From positions 1 to 64,000 of the forward strand of contig JASBVV010000002.1 of the NCBI GenBank assembly GCA_029960885.1: a stretch of 64,000 bases of DNA. The letters are read 5' to 3'. Below, piece after piece: positions 19,278 through 28,564 of this stretch; position 1 is the first letter of the stretch, and each line of letters begins with the position of its first letter. The notes under the pieces were generated by a model. It was given only the letters and a program-made list of their open reading frames with translations, had not been told where the DNA came from and made no database searches. The translations under genes and the position numbers were made by a program. This DNA is from Kyrpidia sp. (GTDB lineage Bacteria > Bacillota > Bacilli > Kyrpidiales > Kyrpidiaceae).

Positions 19278-20482
19278 ATGTGCGCCTCGTGGATTGTGTG
19301 GGATACGCCGTGGACGGAGCCCGGGGTTATGAGGATGAGAACGGCCCCCGCATGGTGAGCACGCCCTGGTTTGAAGAGCCGATTCCCTTTCAGGAAGCGG
19401 CGGAGATCGGCACCCGCAAAGTGATCGCCGACCATTCGACCATCGGTCTGGTGATCACCACCGACGGCAGTATCGCCGAGATCCCCCGGAGTGCCTACAT
19501 CGAAGCCGAGGAGCGGATCGTCGGGGAATTGAAGGAACTGGGGAAGCCTTTTGTGATGATCCTGAATTCGTCCCACCCCTATCACCCGGAGACCGGGGCG
19601 CTACGGGCGGCGCTCGCGGAAAAATACGACATTCCCGTGCTGCCCCTCTCCTGCGCCACCATGGGCCAGGAAGATATCCTTGGGGTTCTGCGGGAGGCGT
19701 TGTACGAATTCCCGGTCCATGAAGTGAATGTGAATCTGCCGAGCTGGGTGATGGTTCTCGACGCGGACCACTGGTTGCGGTCTCAGTTTGAACAGGCGGT
19801 GCGGGACAGTGTGCGGGATGTGCGGCGCCTCCGGGATATCGACCGCGTGGTCGACCAGTTCCATCAGTACGATTTTGTCACCCGGGCGGCCCTGGCCCAT
19901 ATGGATATGGGCCACGGAGTGGCGGACATCGATCTGGAGGCTCCGGATGAACTGTACGACCGTGTGCTGACGGAGATCGTCGGCACGGAGATCCGGGGGC
20001 GGGATCAACTTCTGAAACTCATGAAAGAACTGACCTGCGCCAAACGAGAGTACGACAAGGTGGCCGATGCGCTGAAGATGGTGAAAACCACCGGATACGG
20101 CATCGCTTCCCCCATCCTGGAAGAAATGACCTTGGATGAGCCCGAACTGATCCGTCAGGGTTCCCGGTTCGGAGTGCGGCTCAAAGCCACGGCGCCGTCC
20201 ATTCACATGATCCGGGTGGATGTGGAGTCGGAGTTTGCGCCTATCGTGGGGACGGAGAAACAGAGCGAAGAGTTGGTGCGGTATCTCATGCAGGATTTCG
20301 AAGAAGATCCTCTCAAAATTTGGGAATCGGACATATTCGGCAAGTCCCTGGCCGCCATTGTGCGCGAAGGGATCTCGGCCAAATTGGCCATGATGCCCGA
20401 GAATGCCCAGTATAAACTCCAGGAGACCCTGGAGCGGATCATTAACGAGGGCAGCGGGGGGTTGATCGCCATTATTTTGTAA
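19221..20482 (+). CDS. spoIVA: Stage IV sporulation protein A, 5'-truncated/rearranged (no Walker A in frame)
   Basis: From PNQAVEITVADGLDINVRLVDCVGYAVDGARGYEDENGPRM to ERIINEGSGGLIAIIL the frame matches SpoIVA; upstream residues of the listed ORF do not. Confidence 0.85.
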
Positions 20483-20527
20483 ACCGCCATGGTTCGACAG
20501 ACCGCCGGATGGGGTGCGCATATGCAC

Positions 20528-20558
20528 GGAGGAGCTTGGAGGCTCTCTCCTCTTTTTT
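20528..20558 (+). terminator. Rho-independent terminator after spoIVA
   Basis: GAGGAG...CTCCTC followed by TTTTTT. Confidence 0.7.
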
Positions 20559-20600
20559 ATGTTAACTTTTTGCCATCGTCGCCGCGGCGGCGGAAAGGAT

Positions 20601-20629
20601 TTCGACGTCCGGTGTCGAAGAAATTATAA
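20601..20629 (+). promoter_or_regulatory. Promoter with overlapping inverted-repeat operator
   Basis: TTCGAC-N17-TTATAA promoter; TTCGAC-gtccggt-GTCGAA (20601-20619) is a perfect 6-bp inverted repeat over the -35/spacer. Confidence 0.5.
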
Positions 20630-20690
20630 AGAAAAGGTAAAAAAGAAGTAAAACGAGTCAGGTCATCAAGGAGATGAGGGGGGCCGGGCG

Positions 20691-22274
20691 ATGCAGTCAT
20701 CCATCCACATTCCGGAGTTTTACAATTTCGCTTCAGTCGTTGATGAATTCGCGAAAGACCGGAGTCGATTGGCAATTGTGGACGTCTCCGAGGACCTCCG
20801 GGAGGAATGGGTTCCCTATTGGCGTCTGAAAGATCTGTCGAATCGGTTCGCCAATGTGCTCACCGCCCACGGGCTTGGACAGGGGGATCGGGTGATTGTC
20901 ACGTTGCCCCGGTCGGTGGATGCCTATGTGGCCTATCTCGGTTTGATGAAGATCGGGGCGGTCATTCTGCCCGGTTCGGAGATGCTGCGGGCCAAGGATT
21001 TGGCTTATCGCATTCAGCACGCCGGGGCCAAAGCGGTGGTGGCGTTTGATGGGATTCGCGAGGAATTCGAGGCCATTCGCCGGGATTGCCCGTCGGTCGG
21101 GCGGTATCTTTTGTTCGGTCAAGCCGACGGGTGGGTGGACGTCCGGGTGGAGATGGCCGCGGCGGACCGGGAGTTCGAGCCGGTCCGGACTCGCGCGGAC
21201 GAACTCGCCTTTTTGTCTTATACTTCAGGCACCACCGGAGGACCCAAAGGGGTGATGCACACCCACTCGTGGCCGTGCGCGCACATTCAGGTGGCCGCCA
21301 CCCATTGGTTCGATGTGAGGCCCGGGGAGTTGTCCTGGGCGACGGCGGGGCCCGGTTGGGCGAAGTGGGTCTGGAGTCCGTTCGTGTCCATTCTGGGCAA
21401 AGGGGGAACGGCGTTTGTCTATCGAGGGCGGTTCGATCCGAAAACATATCTCGATTTACTGGAACAATACCCCATCAGCCTTCTTTGCGCCACACCCACG
21501 GAATACCGCCTGATGGCGAAGGTGAGCGATCTCGGGCGCTATCGGTTCCGGTCGCTCCGCAGCGCCGTGAGTGCCGGGGAGCCGTTGAACCGCGAGGTCA
21601 TCGACACCTTCCTTCGCCATTTCAACGTTTTGGTGCGGGACGGATACGGTCAGACCGAAAACTCCCTGATGGTCGGGACCACGGTGGACACGCCGGTTCG
21701 GCCGGGCTCCATGGGCAAACCGTTCCCGGCTTACCGGATCGCCGTGGTGGACGAAGACGGACAGCAGGTGCCCGACGGTCAGGTCGGCGACATCGCCATC
21801 CATCGGGAGGCGCCGACGTTGTTTCGGGGCTATCTGGACGATCCGGAACGCACGGCCAAGGCGTTTCGGGGCGAGTGGTACATCACCGGGGACCAGGGCC
21901 GGATGGATGAGGACGGCTATCTGTGGTTCGAAGGACGGGCGGACGACATCATCATCAGTTCCGGTTACACCATCGGGCCGTTCGAGGTGGAAGACGCCCT
22001 GGTCAAACACCCCGCGGTGGCCGAATGCGCGGCGGTGGCCAGTCCCGATCCCGAACGCGGGCACATCGTCAAAGCCTTCGTGGTCTTACGGGAGGGTTAT
22101 GACGGGTCGCCGGAGTTGACCGGCGAGTTGCAGGAGCATGTCAAGAATATCACAGCGCCGTACAAATATCCCCGGGAGATCGAATACGTCTCCTCATTGC
22201 CGAAAACCACGTCGGGAAAAATCCGCCGGGTGGAACTGAGGACCTTGGAAAAAGAACGCAAGCGGCAAAAGTAA
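20691..22274 (+). CDS. Acyl-CoA synthetase (AMP-forming, medium-chain/AcsM-like)
   Basis: SYTSGTTGGPKGVMHTHSW, DGYGQTENSLMVG, YITGDQGRMDEDGYLWFEGRADDIIISSGYTIGPFEVE, PKTTSGKIRR. Confidence 0.88.
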   Translation: MQSSIHIPEFYNFASVVDEFAKDRSRLAIVDVSEDLREEWVPYWRLKDLSNRFANVLTAHGLGQGDRVIVTLPRSVDAYVAYLGLMKIGAVILPGSEMLRAKDLAYRIQHAGAKAVVAFDGIREEFEAIRRDCPSVGRYLLFGQADGWVDVRVEMAAADREFEPVRTRADELAFLSYTSGTTGGPKGVMHTHSWPCAHIQVAATHWFDVRPGELSWATAGPGWAKWVWSPFVSILGKGGTAFVYRGRFDPKTYLDLLEQYPISLLCATPTEYRLMAKVSDLGRYRFRSLRSAVSAGEPLNREVIDTFLRHFNVLVRDGYGQTENSLMVGTTVDTPVRPGSMGKPFPAYRIAVVDEDGQQVPDGQVGDIAIHREAPTLFRGYLDDPERTAKAFRGEWYITGDQGRMDEDGYLWFEGRADDIIISSGYTIGPFEVEDALVKHPAVAECAAVASPDPERGHIVKAFVVLREGYDGSPELTGELQEHVKNITAPYKYPREIEYVSSLPKTTSGKIRRVELRTLEKERKRQK

Positions 22275-22421
22275 TCGATATTGCCCCGGAAATGAAAAAA
22301 ATCGCCCGTTTCGACAAGGAATCGCTGTCTGTTGAAACAATTCGTCGCAGTGTGTCGAACGCGGAAGTTTTCGGGTACAATGAGAGGCGATGGATCGACA
22401 CGAATCGGAAGGGAAGTCTGG

Positions 22422-22664
22422 ATGATGATCAGCGATGAAGCGACGTCGATTCTGGGGGATTATTTTGCCATTCAGGCCAAGGAGAACGGAGTCACGGTGA
22501 TCGGGCTCACCCGGGGCATGGACACCCGGTTCCACCATACCGAGAAACTGGATCGCGGCGAGGTCATGTTGGCCCAGTTTACCGAACACACCTCCGCCAT
22601 CAAGGTCCGGGGGAAATGCCGGATCTTCACGAAGTTCGGCGTCATCGAACCTTTGGACGACTGA
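22422..22664 (+). CDS. mtrB: trp RNA-binding attenuation protein (TRAP)
   Basis: [45 protein letters not shown] closely matches MtrB; start at MMISDEATS. Confidence 0.93.
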   Translation: MMISDEATSILGDYFAIQAKENGVTVIGLTRGMDTRFHHTEKLDRGEVMLAQFTEHTSAIKVRGKCRIFTKFGVIEPLDD

Positions 22665-22727
22665 ATCGTAAAATTCCCCGGACCCGCATAGACATTCTCA
22701 CGAAACGGCGGTTGGGGGGCGCGGGGA

Positions 22728-23189
22728 ATGCGGGGATGGCTGATGATCGTGGCCGCTGCGTTTGCGGTGGCCGGAGTGTTGGCGGTGATTCCCCAACGGG
22801 CTTTCGATCGATTTGCCGACGGTTCCCTGCCGGTGCTGTGGCATCGCCCGGTCCGGGTGGATTCCTTGGCGGCTGTGGCGGACCGGTTGAACGGACTGCC
22901 TTTGCAGGCGCGCCTGGTGAGTGTCCGGTGGGCGCCGGGGACGGTGACCGTTGATCTGGCGGGACGGGACCGGGAAGGGGATCCCGCCCTGATCCAGGAT
23001 GTATATACCCTGGCCTACGCGTTTTTGGTCGACGCCGACGGCGTGGACGAGGCGCGCATTCGGATGGTGGATGGGATGGGCCGGGTGGTTCGCACGTACA
23101 CGGCGGACCGCCCGGCGTTGGTCCACGGACCTCCTCCCGGCACGGACGCCGTCCCGGCTTTTGTTCAGAACCGGTTTCATCAGCAGTGA
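22728..23189 (+). CDS. Hypothetical secreted/membrane-anchored protein
   Basis: 153 aa ORF with N-terminal hydrophobic segment, between mtrB and hepS. Confidence 0.45.
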   Translation: MRGWLMIVAAAFAVAGVLAVIPQRAFDRFADGSLPVLWHRPVRVDSLAAVADRLNGLPLQARLVSVRWAPGTVTVDLAGRDREGDPALIQDVYTLAYAFLVDADGVDEARIRMVDGMGRVVRTYTADRPALVHGPPPGTDAVPAFVQNRFHQQ

Positions 23190-23257
23190 CGGCATGGGCA
23201 GAGTCGTCGCCGCGAACCGATGCGTAGCCCCGACGACACAAATATGATAAAGTTAAA

Positions 23258-23302
23258 GCCGTCGGACAGGAGACTCGCCGGTTGGCCGACGGCCTTTCTT
23301 TT
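23258..23302 (+). terminator. Hairpin plus T-rich tract upstream of hepS
   Basis: GCCGTCGG ... CCGACGGC followed by CTTTCTTTT. Confidence 0.6.
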
Positions 23303-23346
23303 CAACGAGAGGAAACGCCGCAAAACCATAGGGAGTTGGATAGAGC

Positions 23347-24195
23347 GTGCTCATCACGGAATGGGAAATGGAAATGCGGGGTATCGAGACGGAAATCGCC
23401 CGGGAGATGGCCCATCCGGAGCTTCGAGAATGGACGTCTGGGCCTTTCGATCGTTCGCTGCTCTGGTTCATTTGGAGTATGGGGGTGTCCGCGGGGTTGG
23501 GCCCGGCTCTGCGGACGGCGGTCACGGCAGCCACGTACCTGGTGCATCGGGGTCTTGAGGTTCACGAATTGGAACGATTCCGTTCCTCAGGCCCGGTGCC
23601 CGCCACGGCGGTCCTGGCCGGGGATTTCTTTAGCAGCAAATATTATCTCCTGCTGGCGAGGCACGGATTGATCCCGTTGATCGGCGTCCTGGCGCGCGGT
23701 GTTCGCCGGGTCAATGAGCAAAAGGTGCGCAGGTCGACCTGGCGATGGGAGGCCGACCCGGAGGGATACGCCCGGCTTTGTGTGGAGATGGAGACGATCA
23801 TTGTGCGGGAGCTGGGGCGTCAGTTGTCCCTGGGGGATGCCTGGACGGAACTGGTGAAAACGGCCGGCCGCGGGTTTGCCTTGGCCCGGGGGGGCGCTTG
23901 GGGTCGGGGGGCTGTGCTCCCTTCTTTGATGGACCTGTACGTGTGGCGATCGGCCACGGCCGAGGAGCGGCGGGCACTTCACGAAGCGGGGGCGGGATGG
24001 ATCGGACGGGTGCGGGCACTGTATGCGAAATACAATGCAGGGGGTTGGCTGAGCGACCAACTGGCGGAGGTGTGCGCCGCTATTCGGCGGCTGTTTGCGT
24101 CCCTTTCCCGCGTGGAAGCGGAAGGTGTGGAACGGATGTGCTCCGAGTGGGAGGCGGCTTGGGCCACCCGGGTGCCCGCGGCGAAGGAGAGGTAG
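23347..24195 (+). CDS. hepS: Heptaprenyl diphosphate synthase component 1
   Basis: ATAVLAGDFFSSKYYLLLARHGLIPLIGVLARGVRRVNEQK; position upstream of menG/hepT. Confidence 0.8.
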   Translation: MLITEWEMEMRGIETEIAREMAHPELREWTSGPFDRSLLWFIWSMGVSAGLGPALRTAVTAATYLVHRGLEVHELERFRSSGPVPATAVLAGDFFSSKYYLLLARHGLIPLIGVLARGVRRVNEQKVRRSTWRWEADPEGYARLCVEMETIIVRELGRQLSLGDAWTELVKTAGRGFALARGGAWGRGAVLPSLMDLYVWRSATAEERRALHEAGAGWIGRVRALYAKYNAGGWLSDQLAEVCAAIRRLFASLSRVEAEGVERMCSEWEAAWATRVPAAKER

Positions 24196-24199
24196 CGGA

Positions 24200-24991
24200 T
24201 TGCAAAATCAGTCGGAAAATCAACCGAACAAAGTGGAACTGGTGCAGTCGATTTTTTCGCATATCGCCAGGTATTATGACCGGATGAACGATCTGATCAG
24301 TTTCCAGCGCCACAAGGCCTGGCGGGCGTTCACGATGAAACAGATGGCTGTTTTCCCGGGTGCCCAAGTGTTGGACGTGGCGGCGGGGACCGGAGACTGG
24401 ACCATCGCCCTGGCCAAAGCAACGGGAGCCGGCGGTCGGGTGGTGGGCCTTGATTTTTGCCGGGAGATGCTCGATGTGGCCAAGGAAAAAGTGGCCCGGG
24501 AAGGGGTGGGCCGTCAGACGTCGCTGGTTCTGGGGGACGCCATGGAGCTCCCGTATTCCGATGACACGTTTGATTATGCGACCATCGGATTTGCGCTGCG
24601 CAACGTCAGAGACTATCGCCAGGTGTTGCGGGAGATGACCCGGGTGGTCAAACCCGGCGGCCGGGTGGTTTCGCTCGAATTGTCGAAACCCACCTGGGAG
24701 CCCTTTCGCACGGTGTATTATTTGTATTTTTATAAGGTGATGCCCTTGGTGGCCCGGATACTGGTCGGGGATGGCGCGCCCGCGTATCAATATCTGCCGA
24801 ACTCGCTGACCCAGTTCCCCGGGGCGGAAGAGTTGGCGTCGGTGTTCCGGGAGATCGGGTTGGTCGACGTGCGTTTTTGGCGGTTTTCGGGCGGTGTGGC
24901 CGCGCTGCACATCGGTCGAAAACCCTTGCCGCCAGGCCGGCCGTATGGAGAATCCGAGGAGGAAGGCCGCCCGGTCGAGGCTCCAAGCTGA
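24200..24991 (+). CDS. menG: Demethylmenaquinone methyltransferase
   Basis: VQSIFSHIARYYDRMNDLISFQRHKAWR, VLDVAAGTGDWTIALAKA; TTG start with GGAGAGG upstream. Confidence 0.92.
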   Translation: MQNQSENQPNKVELVQSIFSHIARYYDRMNDLISFQRHKAWRAFTMKQMAVFPGAQVLDVAAGTGDWTIALAKATGAGGRVVGLDFCREMLDVAKEKVAREGVGRQTSLVLGDAMELPYSDDTFDYATIGFALRNVRDYRQVLREMTRVVKPGGRVVSLELSKPTWEPFRTVYYLYFYKVMPLVARILVGDGAPAYQYLPNSLTQFPGAEELASVFREIGLVDVRFWRFSGGVAALHIGRKPLPPGRPYGESEEEGRPVEAPS

Positions 24992-25021
24992 GGCTCGGGA
25001 CGGTGCAGGGGGCGATGTGCA

Positions 25022-25669
25022 ATGGCGGGATGGGATCCGGGGGATGTTCGCCCCGTGGTGATCGGCATGACCGGGGCCAGCGGGGCGGTGTACGCCGTTC
25101 GCTTGCTCCAGGAGTTGGCGCGATTGGAACAGCCGGTGCATCTGTTGGTCTCCGGGGCGGCCTGGGACGTCATCCGGTTGGAGATGGGGTGGCCGATCCC
25201 GCCCGGTGACGGTGAGGCTCTGCTGCAGTGGGCCGGGATCGCACCCGGCCGGGTATTTTGCCACGATCTCAGGGACTTTTCGGCGCCGGTGGCCTCCGGC
25301 TCCCACCTGACCCGGGCGATGGTGATCGTGCCGTGCAGCATGGGGACATTGGCCGCTGTGGCGGCGGGGTCGTCGGACAACTTGCTGGAACGGGCCGCCG
25401 ACACTCATCTTAAAGAGGGCCGCCCGCTGATCCTGGTGCCCCGGGAAACTCCGCTCCACCTGATCCACCTGGAGAACATGGTTCGGGCGGCCCGGGCCGG
25501 GGCAAGGATCGTTCCGGCGATGCCCGCCTTCTATCATCGGCCGCAAACCATGATGGATTTGGTGGACTTTGTGGTGGGCAAGATTCTCGATCAGCTCCAA
25601 TTGCCGCACACCCTGTTTCGGCGGTGGGGAGCTCCCGGAGAGGAGGCGGGCGGAGTTGACAGAACGTGA
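25022..25669 (+). CDS. ubiX: UbiX family flavin prenyltransferase
   Basis: IGMTGASGAVYAVRLLQEL, VPCSMGTLAAVAAGSSDNLLERAADTHLKEGRPLILVPRETPL. Confidence 0.92.
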   Translation: MAGWDPGDVRPVVIGMTGASGAVYAVRLLQELARLEQPVHLLVSGAAWDVIRLEMGWPIPPGDGEALLQWAGIAPGRVFCHDLRDFSAPVASGSHLTRAMVIVPCSMGTLAAVAAGSSDNLLERAADTHLKEGRPLILVPRETPLHLIHLENMVRAARAGARIVPAMPAFYHRPQTMMDLVDFVVGKILDQLQLPHTLFRRWGAPGEEAGGVDRT

Positions 25670-26624
25670 ATTCTTGTCAATGTTTGATCAGGATGTCCTG
25701 GCTTTGGGGGAAGAGGCCGACGGCATCAAACGGGAGCGATTCGGGGATCGGGTGTTTCTGGTTGAGCGGTATGTATCACGTCCCGGGTTGGGCGGGAATG
25801 AGGCGGACGGCCCTGCGGAACGGGTCCCGGGGCTCCTGGACGGCGGTGAACCGCCGAGAAGTATCGTCCTTGATCCGCACCTCGAGGATGCCGAAAGCTT
25901 GGCCGGAAGGATCTCCACTTTGCGAAGCACCGGGTACCGGGGGAGTCTCAGCGGTCCCTCGGCGGGCCACGTGTGGCGCTGGGCGGGGGCGAGTCGGTCC
26001 AAGGCCGAGGAGTTGCTCCGTCGGTTCAAAGAAGCGGGGATGTCTCTCTTGCGGGGGGATGATGCGGAGGTGCTGGACGAACGGTGGCGTAGCGGCCGTT
26101 CGCTTCTTCCCCTTGAGGTGTGGCTCGGGGTGCACCGGCTGGCGCACGAGGTCGGCCTTCCCAGTTCCGTGGCCCTTCGATACGGAGCCGGGGAGACCCG
26201 GCAAACCCGGGTTCGTGAACTGATGGCTCTGGCGGAGTGGGCCCGGGATGGGCAACTGGTGTCTCTGCGGTTGGAGCCCTGGGATCCCGAGCGCTGGCCG
26301 CTGTCGGACAGACTTGATCTGGCCCCGACCACGGGCTTGGATGACCTGACCATGGTGTCGGCGTCTCGGATCGCGCTTCCCGATGCCCATCTGGAGGTGT
26401 CGTGGCGGATGGTGGACGAGAAGCTGGCGCAGACGGCGCTGCGATTCGGGGCGGACAGCCTGTCCGGGACGCCGTGGCGAAGGTGGGACGAACCGTTTCC
26501 TCTGACGGGCATCGAGGCGGGAGACGCCCGGCAACTCGAACGGCTGGTTCGGGAAACCGGCCTTGTGCCCGAATGGGTGAGTGAACAGTTTCAAATGGTT
26601 CGCGACAGGGGGCGGCCGGATTGA
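25656..26624 (+). CDS. MqnE (aminofutalosine synthase)-like protein lacking the radical-SAM cysteine motif
   Basis: DQDVLALGEEADGIKRERFGDRVFLVER and TTGLDDLTMVSASRIALPDAHLEVSWRMVDEKLAQTALRFGADSLSGT resemble MqnE; no cysteine in the whole translation. Confidence 0.65.
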   Translation: MTEREFLSMFDQDVLALGEEADGIKRERFGDRVFLVERYVSRPGLGGNEADGPAERVPGLLDGGEPPRSIVLDPHLEDAESLAGRISTLRSTGYRGSLSGPSAGHVWRWAGASRSKAEELLRRFKEAGMSLLRGDDAEVLDERWRSGRSLLPLEVWLGVHRLAHEVGLPSSVALRYGAGETRQTRVRELMALAEWARDGQLVSLRLEPWDPERWPLSDRLDLAPTTGLDDLTMVSASRIALPDAHLEVSWRMVDEKLAQTALRFGADSLSGTPWRRWDEPFPLTGIEAGDARQLERLVRETGLVPEWVSEQFQMVRDRGRPD

Positions 26625-27442
26625 GGGACGTGTTGCGCGTCGGGCGGATCGACTATGCCAACATCTTGCCGGTCTATCACTTTTTCAATCATGAAAAGGT
26701 GGTCTTGAAACCGTCGGTGCCGAGCCGGCTCAACGCCTGGTTGGAAGAGGGAGCGGTGGATTTGGGGCCCGTGTCCAGTTTTGCGTACGGCCTTCGTCCC
26801 CACGATTATGTGGTGTTGCGGGATTTGTCCGTGAGCAGTCGGGGGCCGGTGGGGTCGATTTTTTTGGTGTCCACCCGCCCCGTCCGGGACCTGCACGGGC
26901 GGACGGTGGCCCTGACCAGCAGTTCCGCCACCTCTGTGAGACTGCTGAAGATTTTGTTCGCCCGCCGGTTTGAGATTGCTCCGAAATATGTTACCATGGA
27001 CCCAGACTTGGATCAGATGCTGGAACGGGCCGAGGCGGCGTTGTTGATCGGCGACGATGCCCTTCAGGCGGCGATGAATCCCCGGGGACTTTTCTTGGTG
27101 GACCTGGGGGAAGTCTGGCGGGAATGGACGGGGCGTGGGATGGTGTTTGCCCTTTGGGCGGTTCGCAGAAAGGTGGCGGTCGAGGCGCCGGAGCTGTTGG
27201 GATCGGTGCACCGGGCGTTTCGGGAGGCCCGGGACCGAGGACTTCGGGAGATCGACGCGGTCATAGGGTCCGCCCGGGAGCGGTGCGGCGGGGATGAACC
27301 TTTTTGGCGGCGATACTATCAGTGTCTTTCGTATGATCTCGAGGACGATCTGATCGAGGGATTGCACCGGTATTACCGGGAAGCGCATGAACTGGGGCTG
27401 CTGCCGGAAGCCGCCCGGGTTCGATTGTGGGGGGATCTCTGA
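26621..27442 (+). CDS. mqnA: Chorismate dehydratase MqnA
   Basis: LRVGRIDYANILPVYHFF, VPSRLNAWLEEGAVDLGPVSSFAYG, LIGDDAL; futalosine pathway context. Confidence 0.88.
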   Translation: MRDVLRVGRIDYANILPVYHFFNHEKVVLKPSVPSRLNAWLEEGAVDLGPVSSFAYGLRPHDYVVLRDLSVSSRGPVGSIFLVSTRPVRDLHGRTVALTSSSATSVRLLKILFARRFEIAPKYVTMDPDLDQMLERAEAALLIGDDALQAAMNPRGLFLVDLGEVWREWTGRGMVFALWAVRRKVAVEAPELLGSVHRAFREARDRGLREIDAVIGSARERCGGDEPFWRRYYQCLSYDLEDDLIEGLHRYYREAHELGLLPEAARVRLWGDL

Positions 27443-28521
27443 TGTTGGTGCGGACGGGGTCGACGGAGGAGATTCTGAAGAAGGCGTTGGCCGGTGAGCG
27501 GTTGACCTTGGAGGACGGGGTCCGGCTGTACGAATCCCCGGACCTGGTAGCTTTGGGCCGGGCCGCCCGGGAGGCGGCGCGGCGGTTCCATCCGGAGAAC
27601 GTGGTCACCTTCGTTGTGAATCGGAACATCAACTATTCCAACGTGTGCAACACGTATTGCAGTTTTTGCGCGTTTTACCGGCGGCCTGGTCACCCGGAGT
27701 CCTATCTGTTGCCGGACGAGGTGATTTTCGACAAGATCGAGGAAACGGTGCGCCTCGGCGGCACGGAAATTCTCATGCAGGGCGGGACCCATCCGGATCT
27801 GCCGCTCAATTACTACACGGAGCTGCTGCGCAAGATCAAGGCGCGGTTTCCGGTGCACATGCATTCTTTCTCTGCGGCAGAGATTCAGAATCTGAAAAAG
27901 ATCTCCGGGCTGTCCCTCGACGAGGTGTTGCGGGCCTTGCGGGATGCCGGGCTGGACTCGCTACCCGGAGGCGGGGCGGAGATCCTGGACAACCGAACGC
28001 GCATGCGCATCAGCCGGCTGAAAGGGACTTGGGAGGCGTGGATGGATGTCCATCTCGCCGCCCATCGGCTGGGGATGCCGTCCACCGCCACCATGGTGGT
28101 GGGGTTCGGCGAGAGTTGCGAAGAACGCGTGTTGCACATGCTGAGGGTGCGGGAAGCGCAGGACCGGACCGGCGGGTTTACGGCGTTCATCGCCTGGACG
28201 TACCAACCGGACAACACTGCGTTGCGGGGAACCCGGGCGACGGCGGCCGAATATCTGAAGACCGTGGCGGTGGCGCGGCTCATGTTGGACAACATCCCGA
28301 ATCTGCAGGCGTCCTGGGTCACGATGGGGCCGAAGATCGGGCAACTCTCCCTGGAGTTTGGGGTCAACGATTTTGGCAGCACGATGATCGAGGAGAATGT
28401 GGTCCGGGCGGCCGGAGCACATTTCCGCATGACCCGGGAGGACATCATCCGGTTGATCCGGGATGCGGGGCGAATGGCCGCCCAGCGCAACACGTATTAC
28501 GACATCCTGCGCTATTTCTGA
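27442..28521 (+). CDS. mqnC: Cyclic dehypoxanthinyl futalosine synthase MqnC
   Basis: Radical-SAM NINYSNVCNTYCSFCAFYRR, GGTHPDLPLNYYTELLRKIK, SWVTMGPKIGQLSLEFGVNDFGSTMIEENVV. Confidence 0.92.
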   Translation: MLVRTGSTEEILKKALAGERLTLEDGVRLYESPDLVALGRAAREAARRFHPENVVTFVVNRNINYSNVCNTYCSFCAFYRRPGHPESYLLPDEVIFDKIEETVRLGGTEILMQGGTHPDLPLNYYTELLRKIKARFPVHMHSFSAAEIQNLKKISGLSLDEVLRALRDAGLDSLPGGGAEILDNRTRMRISRLKGTWEAWMDVHLAAHRLGMPSTATMVVGFGESCEERVLHMLRVREAQDRTGGFTAFIAWTYQPDNTALRGTRATAAEYLKTVAVARLMLDNIPNLQASWVTMGPKIGQLSLEFGVNDFGSTMIEENVVRAAGAHFRMTREDIIRLIRDAGRMAAQRNTYYDILRYF

Positions 28522-28564
28522 TGGTCTCGCCCAAAACCGGGGCCTGTTTGCAGAGAGGAACGAT

